NCBI GenBank assembly: GCA_963920525.1
Contig: OY986439.1
Location: 31,875,819-31,939,818 of the forward strand
From: Dichetophora obliterata
Taxonomy: Eukaryota; Arthropoda; Insecta; Diptera; Sciomyzidae
Direction: 5' to 3'
DNA length: 64,000 nucleotides
In this document: in pieces, positions 23,816 to 36,836 of the stretch
Position numbering within the stretch: the first letter of the stretch is position 1
How the letters are laid out: each line of letters starts with the position of its first letter
The notes under the pieces: model-generated
The model's database searches: none
What the model saw: only the letters and a program-made list of their open reading frames with translations
What the model was told of the DNA's origin: nothing
Program-made: the position numbers and the translations under genes

Positions 23816-24285
23816 GCGTGCCGTAAGACCACAATAATGCATGTTCGAGTTGTTGGTTTGATAACCAGCGCAGGGTCTTTTAAACTTCTGGTATGCAATG
23901 GTAAGTATGGTCATTTACAAGCAACAAAACAAAGACATAAAGCGTAACTCCTGCATAAAAAAACCAGCGCTTATTTTGTACTCCGAACACAAAGTATTTG
24001 CAGTAACATTGCAGTTACTTTGCGTGACTTTTGAGAGCTTGTAGCTCATAAGCTAATGGTTCAATTGAGCTGATTTCTTTTTTAAAATAAATTCTAAAGT
24101 TTAATTGAGTGAGCAATAAAATTTGTTTAGTAAATTTTTAAAGATATTTATTAAATTCAGTTTTTTAAGAAATTATATCAGACGCCATTTTACTATAAAA
24201 CACCTTTAATCACTGATTTTGATAAGATTTTGTATGCATGCAGATCTTTAATAAAGCTACAACTTTTATTCAATTGTTCAAAATT
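23816..24285. other. Unannotated AT-rich sequence
   Basis: Should include the right end of the large transposon, but no terminal repeat was recognised. Confidence 0.35.
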
Positions 24286-24289
24286 TTGA

Positions 24290-25080
24290 AATAATAGTGT
24301 CGCCACCTAATAATATGTCTTTTCAAGAGTTTAAAACTGATAAATGACGTTTAAAACTCTTGAAAAGACATATTATTAGGTGGCAACCCTATTATTTCAA
24401 AATTTTATAATTTTGAAGTTCTGACAATGGATTCGGATTCAGCGACCCATTTTTGGTGTACGATTTTTTTTTTTGCCAGCCCCGAATTCATAAAACTACA
24501 AAAAATTAAGGTGGCAACCCTATCCACCATCTTGAATTTTAAAATTCTAACTTTAGATTCGAAATCAGCGACCCCTTAACACTGATAAATGACGTTTAAA
24601 ACTCTTGAAAAGACATATTATTAGGTGGCAACCCTATTATTTCAAAATTTTATAATTTTGAAATTCTGACAATGGATTCGGATTCAGCGACCCATTTTAG
24701 GAGTACGATTTTTTTTGCCAGTCCCGAATTCATAAAACTACAAAAAATTAAGGTGGCAACCCTATCCACCATCTTGAATTTTAAAATTCTAACTTTAGAT
24801 TCGAAATCAGCGACCCCTTAACACTGATAAATTATGTTTAAAACTCTTAAAAATACATATTATTAGGTGGCAATGCTGTGGTAAAAATTTAGGTGGCAAC
24901 CCTAACCTCCATCTTAAATTTTAAAACTGTGACATTATATTCGAAATCAAATCCGTTGTCAGAATTTCAAAATTACAAGAATTCGCAAAAATGAAAAAAA
25001 TCTAGGTGGCAACTCTATCCGCCATCTTAAATTTTAAAGTTTGACATCATCTTCGAAATAAGTTACCCCTTAAACTTCCT
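24290..25080. repeat. Tandem repeat of about 245 bp related to the 46.6-kb satellite
   Basis: Two nearly identical units start near 24345 and 24591, with a third diverged one near 24825. Each contains AGGTGGCAACCCTAT twice, GATTCGGATTCAGCGACCC and GATTCGAAATCAGCGACCCC. The last is the complement of the core of the 46.6-kb array. The first 80 bp (24298-24385) fold back on themselves: CACCTAATAATATGTCTTTT is mirrored by its complement around a short loop. Confidence 0.82.
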
Positions 25081-26155
25081 AAAACTATTTACTCTATTCA
25101 TACTGAAGTAATCTACAAACACTTGAGTAAAAATGCAGTATACGCGCTGATTTCATCGTTCGTAAGCTTACTTTTGTATCACTGCTTAGCCGAAGTTGAA
25201 ATCAACTTGCAATGGTACACGAGGCAGTAGCTCAAAATAATGCATAATTATAACGATAGCCGTTCGTGCGCTGTGGTTTATACACATAATTATTTTATGC
25301 AAACATCTATACTTTCCACTGAAGTCGAAGCACACATCACACAGTGTTTGACTTTGGTACAATTGGCTAATGCAACATGCTTGATGTTGTAAGTGAGCTC
25401 GATGGCGTAGAATATGTTGCATGGTATTAATGATATTGAAGTCATACAAAAACCAAGTATGTACTGAGTGTAAAAGCAGTTGCAGTTCATCGCTGCAGGT
25501 CTCTGATCCATATCTTTTTTTCAACAAGCTAATAACCGGCTTATTAAAAGGCTGAACTATTGCAAAAAAACAAACTTTGTAGAAAGAAAATTTGTTTAAA
25601 ACTCTTGTCATAAAAGGTCGTATAATTTTACCTTTTGTATAATTTTGTGTAAATTTAAATTAAATGATGAAGTTCAAATAATTTAAAATTTTCAAAGGCT
25701 GAACTATTTTTTATATATTTACCTGTTTACTTTCATGATCTCATTACATTTTTTATAGTTCTTTTGTTCTTCAAAATTGCTTTGTAGAAAAAAATTTCTT
25801 TAAAATTCTTGTCACAAAAAATCGAATCTTATTTTTTCAATAATTTCAAACTTTATTAAATTAAATGAAATTAAAAAATTTCTAAATGAAAATGTCTTCT
25901 ACCTGAATTATTTTACTATTTTTATTTGTTTAAAAAATGTAAATAAAATGTTTTAAAATAATTATTATAAATAAAATGTTTTTAAAATAATTATTATTAT
26001 AAGACAAAATATATATATTCAAGCAAATCTATCAAAATGCAATTAATTACCTTTCTAACAGTTTCATACCTAAGAGTGTATGTGTATACATGCATATGTA
26101 TGTAATTCCGTTTATTTAGATTTTCTTGGATACACAATTTTTTTAGTAAAAAATT
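25081..26155. other. AT-rich sequence with an unrecognised open frame on the minus strand
   Basis: A 141-codon open frame at 25186-25611 (minus) is the longest outside repeats here. It is rich in Cys and His but matches no family I know, and has an overlapping open frame in a second minus-strand frame. The rest is AT-rich with no features. Confidence 0.3.
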
Positions 26156-26157
26156 AT

Positions 26158-26468
26158 TTTATTGGCATGAGTGCAATTTACGGCACACGCGTAAATAATT
26201 TTTTCCTGTTTTTATTAAACGTTTTTAAGTCTAATCAGTCCAAAAGTAAAAAAAATGTCGGTCTCGAATGGCTAAGGAGATAAAATTCGAGATAAATTAG
26301 GAGATCAGCTTAAAATTGTAATTTTTCAAGTTTTCACGAATTTTATCTCCTAAACCATTCGAGACCGACATTTTATTTTTAGATTTTTGGACTAAGGAGG
26401 TCCAAATACGTTTAATAAAAATAAGAAAAAATTATTTACGCGTGGGCCGTAAACTGCAATTATTCCCA
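26158..26468. mobile_element. Foldback-type MITE with arms of about 125 bp
   Basis: The left arm (26158-26288) and right arm (26338-26468) are mirrored at about 85% by eye: TTTACGG, CACGCGTAAATAATTTTTTC, TTTTTATTAAACGT, AGTCCAAAA, ATGTCGGTCTCGAATGG and GGAGATAAAATTCG appear in order on opposite strands around a 50-bp loop. Non-coding; exact ends unclear. Confidence 0.82.
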
Positions 26469-26524
26469 ATTTAATTAAAATACTGGGTTGTAGAATAAAA
26501 ATACTGGCTTGGACATTGCTTGGA

Positions 26525-26715
26525 TAAATGTGCTGGAGGTCAAGTGGAGATCCAACCTTATCTCAACTGGAGAACAAACGTCCATTTTCTTAGAGAATGC
26601 CGTTGTTCTCAAATTGAGATCCATTGGCAATCCAGCGCTGGAGATTGGAGAAAGGGACTGGAGCTCAACTTGACCTCCATTTTATCACCACGGTGAATGC
26701 TTATTGGGCATGACT
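26525..26715. repeat. Small inverted repeat rich in GGAG/CTCC
   Basis: TGGAGGTCAAGTGGAGATCC near 26531 is mirrored by GGAGCTCAACTTGACCTCCA near 26660-26680, with AATCCAGCGCTGGAGATTGG between them. Probably a MITE fragment; the right end reads GCTTATTGGG. Confidence 0.5.
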
Positions 26716-28917
26716 TATAGAAACTTAAGCGAGAGTCCATTTAATGAGAATACGGCAATTTGACAGTCTGACAGATGCGTCGGAAAATAACGGTTTTCAT
26801 AAAGGTTTGGAATGATTATTCTGGCAACACTGTCGCCAACACCACTCACTGACCTTTAACGGCACACACTCACTCACAAAAGTGCTTCTAAAAAAAGAGC
26901 GCCAAATACACAATGTTTCTTGGCATTTGACTCCATTCACAATATTCACTAGGTTCTGCGGTTCTGTTCTGCTTTTTTCGCGACTTTCTTGCCCGCCACT
27001 TCCGCTTCCTCAGAATATTCAACAAATTTGCAAGTTTGCGATAAGCACGCCAAAGTTTTAGGCTTTTTCCAATTTTGTTTTCTATATTACTGCGAATTTT
27101 ATGGTCACTTTGCACTGCACGTGGCTTTGATAACTTTTATACTTGTTGTTTCTCTATATTTTTTTGCCACTTTTTATTTGATAAAATCTACGCTACGCGA
27201 TCACACGATCACTTTTTAGTATGTCTGCATATTTTTAATACTTTTGTTTTTGTTTTGTTTGATTGCTGGTTGCTATTTTAAGCTTTGTTGCCGCCGTTGA
27301 GTTCGCTTTTTGAAATTTAAATCCCGCCATTTCTGCTTCTGTTGACATTTGCAATATTCTGTGCAGTGTTGCATTTTTTTATTGTTCATTGCAATGCAAG
27401 CATGTTTTTTTTTATTTCTGTTTCGCTTTGCAACTTGCTTCATTAAAGTTTGTTTGTTTTTAAATGAGTTTAACTGACAATAATTGCTGCCAACTTTGTT
27501 AAGAATCGCTTCGAATTACCGAGCTTATTCATAATTTGCACTTTTTTGCTATCAATGAGCAAAGCTTTTTCTCGAAGACGTACAGTCGAGCCGGCTTTTT
27601 TTATGGGACTTTTTAATAAATTCATAAGTATTTGTAAAGCAAGTATTACATAGGTTTGTAGGTCTTTGTTTATTTAGTTTCATTGTAGAAAATGGAAAAG
27701 TATATAATACAACAGTTTTGCTTGTAACAGTGTTGTTTTAAAATTTGTTAAAAGTAATACTTCGGTGTTCATTTAGATTTCGTCTGGGGTAAGATGTCCA
27801 TGTTTTGTAGAAAGATAGTAATACCTACTATCTTAATACTATAAACAAAGCTTCTAGTTGAAACGACTTGTCTCTCACTTTTCTATCTCTAATTAAAACT
27901 ATAAATCTATATCTAATTAAAAAAAATAGTAAAACAACCGATAGTAAAGTTGAATGTGTGTCATCGTTATAAAATTTTTAGCATGTCATGCTAAAGTCTC
28001 AATTCTAAGTAGTGCGTAGTTCAATGCTGTTTAAAGCTCACAATTTAAGAGTTTTTAACTTGAGTGAGCGCTTATCGTTAAAATATAAGACTACTTTAAT
28101 TTCATATATCAATAAATCAGAGTCGTAGCAAAGGGAGAGGGGAGGAGAAGGAGGACACAAATTGTTCAAATACGGTTATCAAAAACAAAAATTATATTTT
28201 TGACACATTTTACCATTGAAATTTTGCAATTTCTAACCGAAAAAACTTTTTCACAGTTATTTCGCAGGTATAGTAAATAGAATGTATAAAATCCAGAGTA
28301 CAGAAATAAAAGAAATTTCTATTCAACTTTTTATCACAAAAATTAGTACAAAGTTAAAACCTACATTCGACAAAAGCCAAAATTATAATTAGATAGCCGA
28401 CTACTTTTAAAATGATTTCCGAGTAAAGAGGAATACAACCCACTGCACCATATGCGAAGGTTTTGAGTAAAGTGATAGTTTTGAATACGTTTACGGATCG
28501 AATTTTTTTGTGAATTTTTGTATGATGAATGTTCTTGCTAGAGAAGATTGAACTCGTGAAAATTTGTTGCAAAAAAATTTTTTTTGATTCTTTTGCAAAA
28601 TTATTAACAAACTTTTTTGAGACGAAAACGAAACATTCTTTTGTCATTTTAGTACTAAATAGTTACTTATAAATGGGCCATTTTTAATACACAAATGCGT
28701 TCAGAAATGAATTATAAATGTCACGCTTTTACATTTTGAAATGAGTTTAAAAAAGGATCATGAAATTTTCTCTTCCTTAATGAACCACATATATGGATTT
28801 TAATTAGGAGACTTAAACTATATCCTCGATAGAAATGAATTTATCGAGTTGAATTTAAGATTTTACTTAAAATTTTAATTTTATAATCAAATCAATCGTT
28901 TTAGAGAGTTAATTCAG
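26716..28917. other. Unannotated sequence
   Basis: No gene recognised. A slightly GC-richer part lies at 26820-27130. A purine-rich block near 28130-28155 begins GTCGTAGCAAAGGGAGAGG and may be an eroded transposon end of the kind often seen in hAT elements. Otherwise AT-rich. Confidence 0.35.
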
Positions 28918-29180
28918 TCCGAAGAATGAGTTCAAAATGGTTCATTTTAGAGTGCCGAAAAATAACTTTTTTTTAAAGTTATTTTTTTCAACTCGTTTCC
29001 GAACATAAAAAAGTATAATTGATGATTCCTTTTGTTAACTCATTTCTGAAGAAAAAAGGTTCGCTTTTGAGTGGCATTGTATTCCGACGAATGAGTCCAA
29101 AAAGGTTCATTTATGAGTGCTGGAAATGAACTTTTCTACCCGAAAAGGTTTATAAATGAATTCAAAAAAGATATTTTTGG
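28918..29180. repeat. Two-copy repeat of about 175-bp spacing
   Basis: GAATGAGTTCAAAATGGTTC with GAGTGCCGAAAAATAACTTT near 28924 is echoed by GAATGAGTCCAAAAAGGTTC with GAGTGCTGGAAATGAACTTT near 29100. Degenerate; no coding. Confidence 0.5.
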
Positions 29181-29786
29181 TTCACTGGGAATTCATTTTA
29201 TAGCAGTTAATATTTAAATGCTAGTTTAATGATGTACATGTGAGATTACGCCAAAAGTGCCCATCTACATGTACTCACAGTTTTGAGTGAAAAATAAAAA
29301 AACAATTTTTGGTACTTTAAAATACTCCAGATTTCTTAAAAAGTTTTTTCTTGAAGTTTATGTAGTAACAGGTTATAAATAAATTAGTTTCGCAGGTAGA
29401 AATGCCAAAAATAGGCCTAAAATGTCATTACTGTAACAAGTCCTCATTCAATATTATAACAATTCAAAGAGGGCAGCTTCCGCAATTTTTATTTTAACAT
29501 GTTTTAGATGACAAGGTAAAAATATTACATGCTATAAAATATTACAGCGCGTTGCTGCCACAAAAGAAATAACTATGGAAATATCGTTCAAAATTTGAAA
29601 GAGCTATCATGCTTAGTTGAAAATACATGCTAATCAATCTCACTCACATGTATGTATTTACGACGAAAATACATATTCATCTATTTGTATTTTCTTGGTT
29701 ACTATTATTTTCTTTTTATTCTCGCGCAAGTGCTAGCAATAAGTTGACAAAAATTAAATAGTAGACAAAGTCGCGAATTCAAGTTG

Positions 29787-30860
29787 TATAGGAGGTGCCA
29801 CGCCTTCTTGTCCAACGCCCATTAAATGTTATCAAGGGAATGGCACGTGTAAGCTGTGGTCGAATACCGCATTCCAAAACTGTGGGACCTATAACTCCAA
29901 AGCTATTGGACATCGCAAATTTGGGTTATATGGGAGGTGCCATGTCCCATTTCCAACGCCCATACATGTAATCAGTAAACTGCATGTGTTAATTGAGATC
30001 AATAGCTGAATTCCGAGGCTGTGTGAGCTATAAATCCAAAGTTATTCGATATAGCTAATATGGGTTGTATGGGAGGTGGCATGCCTCATTTGCCAACGCC
30101 CATTAAATGTTATCAGTGAAACTGCATGCGTAAATTGAGATCGAAAGCTGAATTCCGAGGCTGTGCAACCTGTAACTTCCAACCTATTCGATATTAAAAG
30201 TTTTAGTTGTATGGGAGGTGTCACCCCTCCCAAAATCCAACGTCCAAAAAATGCTATCAGCAAAACTGCATTTGTAAATTGAGGTCGAATACTGAATTCC
30301 GAGGCTGTGCGACCTACAACTCCACAGCTATTCGATATCGCCAATTTTGTTGTTTCGGAGTTGCCACGCCTCTTAGTATAACGCCCATTAAATGTTATCA
30401 GTGAAACTGCATGAGTAAATTGAGTTCGAATTCTGAATTCCGAGGCTGTTTTTCCGAGACCTATATATCCAAAGCAATTCGATATTACAAATTCGGGTTG
30501 TATGGGAATCGCCACGCCCCCTTATCCAACGCCCAAAAAATTGTACCAGTAAAACTGCATGTGTAAATTGAAGTCGAATACTGAATTCCGAAGCTGTGGG
30601 ACCTATAACTCCAAGGCTATTCGATATCGCAAATTTGGGATGGATGGGAGGTGCCACGCCCCTTTTTTCAAACGCACATAAAATGCTACCAGTAAAACTG
30701 CATATTTAAATTGATGTCGAATACTGAATTACGAGGCTGTGCAACCTATAACACCAAAACTATTCGATATAGCAAATTAGGGTTGTATGGGAGGTGCCAC
30801 GCCCCCATGTTTCCACGCCTATAAAATGTTATCAGGGAAATGGCACGTGTTAGTTTTGCG
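29787..30860 (+). repeat. 143-bp satellite, about eight copies
   Basis: Direct tandem copies with period near 137-150 bp, marked by TATGGGAGGTGCCACGCC at about 29786, 29929, 30067, 30210, 30352, 30500, 30640 and 30786. Each also has CCAACGCCCATTAAATG, AAACTGCATG, GAATTCCGAGGCTGT and CTATTCGATAT. Diverged inverted copies lie at 43880-44097. Open frames spanning units on the minus strand are incidental. Confidence 0.92.
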
Positions 30861-31391
30861 CACAACCTTTTCAGCGTTACACACCGCCTTTATGTTGCTC
30901 AAATAGAGCTTAAAGAGAGCTTTAAGCGAGAGCTCGTCGAGGATGAGATTAAAGAAATTTTTGGTTAAGCTCTTTTAATTTTAGTTAAGTATTTAAATAA
31001 TGAATCATAGTCATCTAAAAGAAATATAAGTATTGAAAAAGCGCCTGCCGTTCTCAAGCCCTGCGGTCCCGAACAATCGTGAGTATCTATACCTTTTATA
31101 TAATAGCATAGATACCGAGAGCATTTTTTGCGATTGAAAAAAATATTTATAAAACTTTTTAACGTATGTTTCAGCTAAAAACTTTTCTCTCTTGATTTGA
31201 CTACTTTTTGAAATTCGCGACATTTATTAAGCAAAACCAAGAGACAAGTATCGTTTGAACGCCCTCTCCATGTGGATTTTTACACCAATTACATTCAACT
31301 TTCAAAAAATCACCAGTGGTTTTGAGTGCGAAGCCCAAGTGTAATATTAAACTTATTTGTTATATCATCAACAAGATTTAAAAGATTTAAA

Positions 31392-31645
31392 ACAAAAAAA
31401 AGTTGTCATATCTGTAACCAACTGTGCATTCAGTTAGTGATAGACTAAAACGAAATTGAGTTTAACACATTGAAGTAGTTATCAAATACAATATGATAAA
31501 AACGTGAGAAAAAGTGTTTTATTTTTTTAATGCTGCCTGCGATCTTCAAGTAAAAACAATTTTGTCGTTCCTTTAACAGTCATTACTGACAATTTGTGTC
31601 ATTCCTGTAACCACTCAAAAACACACAAAAAATGTACAAATCAAT
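31392..31645 (+). repeat. Dispersed 240-bp repeat, copy 2
   Basis: Second copy of the repeat at 16022-16256, same orientation, with the same order of words and some small insertions. Confidence 0.75.
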
Positions 31646-31981
31646 CATAACGTAATAATGTGTGTTCTCAAGCGAATTTAACTTATTTTAGGGCCAAATA
31701 CTATAAAAAAACCATAATTCCAGCTTCAACTTTTATTTTTACATTTATCCCTTTTCCAAATGAAAAAAGGGCACTTTTGGCAGAGTTAACCATATTTAAA
31801 TATAAAGAGATTCAAAAGTGTTGCAGAAAAAATTCCGACATTCGGAGGTGTCAAAAATTAGAGAAACTTTTTGAAACGATCTGTATAGTTTTTTTTTCAA
31901 ATCGAAATAAATTCATATCAGCGGTTTTTTGTCGGTATTTTGTTGATCTTATTTTCAATGGATATATTCTAAATTTAAATT

Positions 31982-33240
31982 GATCTTTTCCGAATATCAA
32001 TTCCAATTTTTGAATACCAATTAATCTTTTCTAAATTTTCATTGCTCTTTTCTGAATTTCAATTGATATTGTCTGCAACAAAATTGATGCTTTCTGTAAA
32101 TTAAAAGTAATTTTTTCTGAATTTTATATGATGTTTTCTGCAATTCACTTGATCTTTCACTTGACTTGAATTTGAAGCCTCTTTTCTGCATTGCAATTGA
32201 TCTTCTCTGAATTTGAATCAATTGATTTTTTCTGATCTCAAGTTAAATTTTTGAATTTCAATTCATCTTTTCTCAATTTCTAATAATATCTTTTAAATTT
32301 CAATTAATTTTTTATGAATTTCAATTAATCTTTTCTAAATTTTCTAAATCTTATCTAAATTTCAATTGATCTTCTCTGAAATATAATTGATCTATTCTAA
32401 ACATTAAGTAATTGTTTTTTGCATTTTATTTTATGTATTCTGCAATTAACGTGATCTTTTCTTAATTTTAATGATTCTTTTCTGAATTTCAATTAAATTT
32501 TTTTTAAATTCAATTCATATTTTCTAAATTTTAAGTAGATATTTTAATTAATTTTAATTGATCTCTTCTGAAAATCACTTGATCTTTTCTGAATGTGCGT
32601 GCATTAGTCTTTTCTGAGTTTAAGGTATTTTTTCCACATTTCAGTTGATCTTAACTGAATTGCAAACAATCATGTTTGAATTGATCTCAGCTGAAATTCA
32701 ATCGATGTCTTCTGAATTTCAGTTTATCTTTTCTGAATTTCAACTGATCTTTTCTTAAGTTCAATTGATCGTTTTTGAAGTTAAAGTGATCTTTTCTAAA
32801 TATTTATTGATTTTCTCTCAACTTAAATCGATGTTTTCTAAAAATCAAATTACATTTCTGAATTTCAGTTCATATGTTTTGAATAAATCGATCTATTTTT
32901 AATATAAAATTAAATTTGTAAATTCAAATTGAGCTTTTCTGCATTTCAAATGATCTTTTCTAAATATCAAAAAATAATGTTTTAATTTCAATTGATCTCT
33001 TTTGAAATTTGCGTGATCTTTTCTGAATTTTAATAAGTCTTTTCTGAATTTAAAGTGATTTTTTCTACATTTTAATTAGTGTTTTCTGCATTTCAATTGA
33101 TCTTTTCTAAATTTCAACTGATATTTTCTAAATTTCTCTAAAAATATTTATGTCTTTTGAATTTAAAGAGTTTTTTTTTTTGCATTTTAATTGATCTTAT
33201 CTGAATTTCAAGTGATTTGTTTTGAATTTTAATTGAAAAT
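31982..33240. repeat. Degenerate minisatellite, unit about 21 bp
   Basis: About 1.25 kb made of some 55-60 variants of GATCTTTTCTGAATTTCAA(TT). Copies are strongly diverged from one another but keep the TCTTTTCT and AATTTCAATT words throughout. It is an old array, in contrast to the homogeneous 9-bp satellite at the window start. Non-coding. Confidence 0.9.
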
Positions 33241-33244
33241 AGTG

Positions 33245-35008
33245 TAGCTGAAACTGTTTTCCGTGAATACCATTTCGGTATTTTTACAAATAATCAAGGT
33301 TATTTTTATTAGGTGCCTGTTGTCTAGCTTAGTACTTACTTTTTGCAACAATAGATACAAATGTTGGATAATCTATATTACGCCTATCTACGCCTTTATG
33401 CATATGCGAAACAGTTCGTTACCATTTTCTTCCGTGGTTGATAATTTTGATAATTTTTTTAAATAAATAAGCGTAGGAAGGAGTGCACCGAATATTTTGT
33501 GTTACCTTTGACCAGAAATATGACCCTTTAAATAATATTTCCTAAATAAAACCTAAACAATAAGTGATGAAAGAACATGGTGTAAGAGGATATTTAACCC
33601 TGGAGTACTAACTTACGTAAAATTTACTCACTCCTTATAAAAAAACGATTATACCTACGATGTTGATTTCGCAATGTGTTCGTGCGGCAAAATGCCTCGG
33701 AAGGACAGGAGACATGCTCGCTTATATCTTTTTTGTATAGGCATGTCCTAGGCCGGCATGTCTGCCAAATGAACTGCCGTAGCAGCAATGCAGCATGCTT
33801 CTTATGGTAGCAAAAACAGAGAAAATTAACGCGTTCGCTTTGTTATTATAAGCAATTTAATGCAAAATACAGAACGAAATCAGTAAACAAAACAAAACAA
33901 AAAGCCATTAAGAAAAAAAAAATGATGTCTCTGATGGGATTTGAATCCACTACTCAAATCCCATCGTAATCTTAGCTCATAAGATGAAGGATTACTGTAA
34001 TTGTAATCCCGTTTTATTTTTTTTTAGATTAGAGAGATTACTACAATCGTAATCGTGTGGTAATCGCAATCCTTATCGCCCAGCTCTGATCTGCATACCA
34101 TAATACAAAATTTTTTTCGAGAAAAGCGAAATAATCAATTTTAAAGTTTGGAAAAATTTATTTTTATTGTAAGAAAAAAAAACAAATTCTACAAAGAAAC
34201 TTTAAGGAGTGGGTCCTAAATATGTTCGAGAAGGACCCGTAATCTTATTAGTGGGTGTTGCTTATTGCATTACCTTATGAAACGAACGTAAAAACCAGAT
34301 TTTTGAAATAACGTGGCTTATCACATTTTTGCTTGTCATCTACAATAAAAAGAAAAAAAAAAGTCACATTTTTAAAGCTCTATTTTATAATTTTAGTATG
34401 AATAATTTTAACAATTATTCTTTTATGACAACTTGTTGCTTTAAAACACATGGTTTCGAATAATCCGAGCTGACATTCAAGAACCATTTGCGCTGATTCA
34501 TCACTCAATTAGCAACACTTCCATATGTATTAATTAACTGAAAACTAGAGGGAGAGTCCGTTTCCCACATCCGACATGATAAAGTGTGGCGATCGAAGAA
34601 CATGTTTTAAGCACTTACAAAAAAAAAAAAAAGCAAACGGAGTAAAGCCAACATTTGGCGCATTATTTTACACATATTTCATGTGTTTTGTTATATTCGA
34701 AAGCAAGAATTTCCTTTATTAATTCAGAAAAATTACACGATATCAAAAGAAAAGAAAAAAACAACATTTAATTAATGTAAAAGTCAAAATATTTACGTTT
34801 TGCTAATGTAAATTTTAATGGTTTTCCAAATTTTTTGTTTTATCATTGGGAAAATCGTTGCTGCCGCCGAATCATGAGAAAAAAAAACCATTAAAAATTA
34901 GACAAAATAAAATGTATAGCAACAAAGATATTTTGTTAACCACAAAAAAAAAAGTGCGCCAAAAATTTTGTTAAAGCTTTGTTAACAAGTTTGCATAAAA
35001 ATAAATAA
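33245..35008. other. Unannotated AT-rich sequence with one short hairpin
   Basis: No gene seen. At 33933-33965, GATGGGATTTGA is mirrored exactly by TCAAATCCCATC around a 9-base loop. GTAATC words cluster just after it. Confidence 0.4.
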
Positions 35009-35012
35009 TTAA

Positions 35013-35298
35013 CCCGTTAAGCGCCACTGTACTCATTTGAGTACAGCAAAATATTTTTAACTTTTAAAGTTTTCTTTGTTGTTAAGCATTAGTGATTTTT
35101 TTTTGTTAATTGCCAATTGTTAAGCGGGTCAATTCCATTTGTTTCTCATCATTTTTTAAAATATGTTTTCTTAAAAAAAATATAAAAAAATAAAAAAATA
35201 AAAAAGAACATTTTTTTTGCTATTTTAGTTTGTTTGCTATTGTAAAATAATCATTTTTTGGACTTTTCACTTTTACTTTTCAATTGGCTGTTAATGGG
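35013..35298. mobile_element. piggyBac-type MITE, copy 1
   Basis: Flanked by TTAA at 35009-35012 and 35299-35302. The ends begin CCCGTTAAGCGCC and, on the other strand, CCCATTAACAGCC. Contains the near-palindrome TGTACTCATTTGAGTACA. A second copy lies inverted at 47852-48128. Non-coding, 286 bp; CCC ends at TTAA sites are characteristic of piggyBac-derived MITEs. Confidence 0.9.
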
Positions 35299-35302
35299 TT
35301 AA

Positions 35303-36250
35303 AGCGCATAACGCAAATTAGAGAATACTAAACTTGCCCACGGGCGGTCCACTAAGTAAAAGAGGCACATAATAATTGTTTACCGGCTGGAATACACTAA
35401 ATGACCTTTTAACTTTATGTTTCAATTATAATTTTTTTTTTCGCAATTAAAAAAAGTTGAAGAAGTTAAAAGAAAGTTGAAAATTTATAAGCTGTAAATT
35501 AGCAAAAGTTGGCAAAAGCTTAAAAGTTTTCTTAAAATATATTCAATTTTGGTTGATAAGTCGTAAAATAAGTATATTTTTTGCCGTACTGAGTTGAGTT
35601 TTTGCACTCAGTTTCAAAAGTTGGCTACCTACAATGTTGCTTATCAGAGCAAATGTTTAATGACACACTCCTTGAAAATATTAATCGTCGTCTGAGATTT
35701 GACAACACAAAAAAAATAAATAAATAAATAAATAAAAAAAGGAATAAAAAGCAAAATCCCACTTTTAACTAATGCTGCTTATCATGTTATACATACAGTC
35801 ATTAATACTGATATTCTTAGAAATATGTAGCGACATTTTTTGTATGAACAAATGCAAAAGTTTTCTTGATAAGCTTCTTCTTTTTGATAAGCGCATTTTA
35901 CATAAAAAATTTTATACTGCTCTTAAATAATTTTTATATTGTTTATTATGTGCGTAATTTTGGCCATGACATCTATATGTTATTACATAAACACAAAACT
36001 TTAGCCCCGTTTTTATCAACTTTTTTACAACAGATTTAAATAAAAATTATATCATTTGAAAGGTCTGGTTCGTACCATGTACACAATATAATTTTTGTTC
36101 AAATGTTTTGTCAATAAGACAGGTAAAAATTAGAAATTAAAAACACTTTTTTCCCATATAAAAACAAGCCATAAAATACAGAGTCGCACATTCTACTCAT
36201 ACAGTCGCTCTATTGAGCAGCATTGCTGTGAGAGAGTGGGTGGAAAGGGG
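35303..36250. other. Unannotated AT-rich sequence
   Basis: A short AAAT-type microsatellite at about 35710-35740; otherwise no features recognised. Confidence 0.4.
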
Positions 36251-36257
36251 TCAAGCA

Positions 36258-36750
36258 ATAGAGGTGTTAGCGAGTTTGACACTTCTCTCTCAAAGTGATA
36301 AAATTATGTTTCCCCGCTCTTGTCAAAAACAACTCATGGTGAATTGCAATGAAAACAAATTTTGTTAAATTCGTGTCTTTCTAAGATAAGTAAGTTTATA
36401 AGATTTCTACTGAGATTAAAGTGAAAATATGTTCTTCGATTCATATCGGCAACACCTTCCAGCGCACGTTTCTGATAAAATGACCAAAACATTCAATGAC
36501 GAACTTGGCAAATCGGCGAAGACAACTGCAATAACTTTTTGTCAACCCAACACGGCACAATTAATTGCATTAAATATTTATTTATACTTAATTCGCACAG
36601 TAAACTATAAAAACTAGGGCACATCACCTAGCAACTCAAAAAAATAACACAATTTGACAACTATCAACAGTTTCGCTTTTCGCTCACAATTTTTTGACAG
36701 AAACAAAGAAATGCATGGTGTTGTCAAAAACTCACTAACACCTCTATTTC
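36258..36750. mobile_element. Possible MITE with TAGAGGTGTTAG ends
   Basis: AATAGAGGTGTTAGCGAGTTT near 36260 is mirrored by AACTCACTAACACCTCTATT near 36729-36750. No matching target duplication is visible, and the interior arms diverge quickly, so this is tentative. An open frame of 62 codons at 36429 within it is unrecognised. Confidence 0.45.
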
Positions 36751-36836
36751 TTACACCATGGGTAGAATTAATAATAGAACCAGCTCATGCATTTTACTTC
36801 TCTAGAGAATTATTCGGGAGAGATATAAACTCTGTT

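Noticed and set aside
25186..25611. 141-codon minus-strand open frame
   Set aside because: No recognised motif, low-GC context and an overlapping open frame in another minus-strand frame; kept only as a note in the region entry.
16801..26711. CCCAACAAGCA and GCTTATTGGG as ends of the EnSpm-like element
   Set aside because: The match is about 11 bp with further patchy similarity, no agreed target duplication, and not a CACTA-type terminus. The right copy also belongs to a small inverted repeat.
30042..30657. Overlapping minus-strand open frames of 89-157 codons
   Set aside because: Produced by the 143-bp satellite; repeated residues follow the DNA period.
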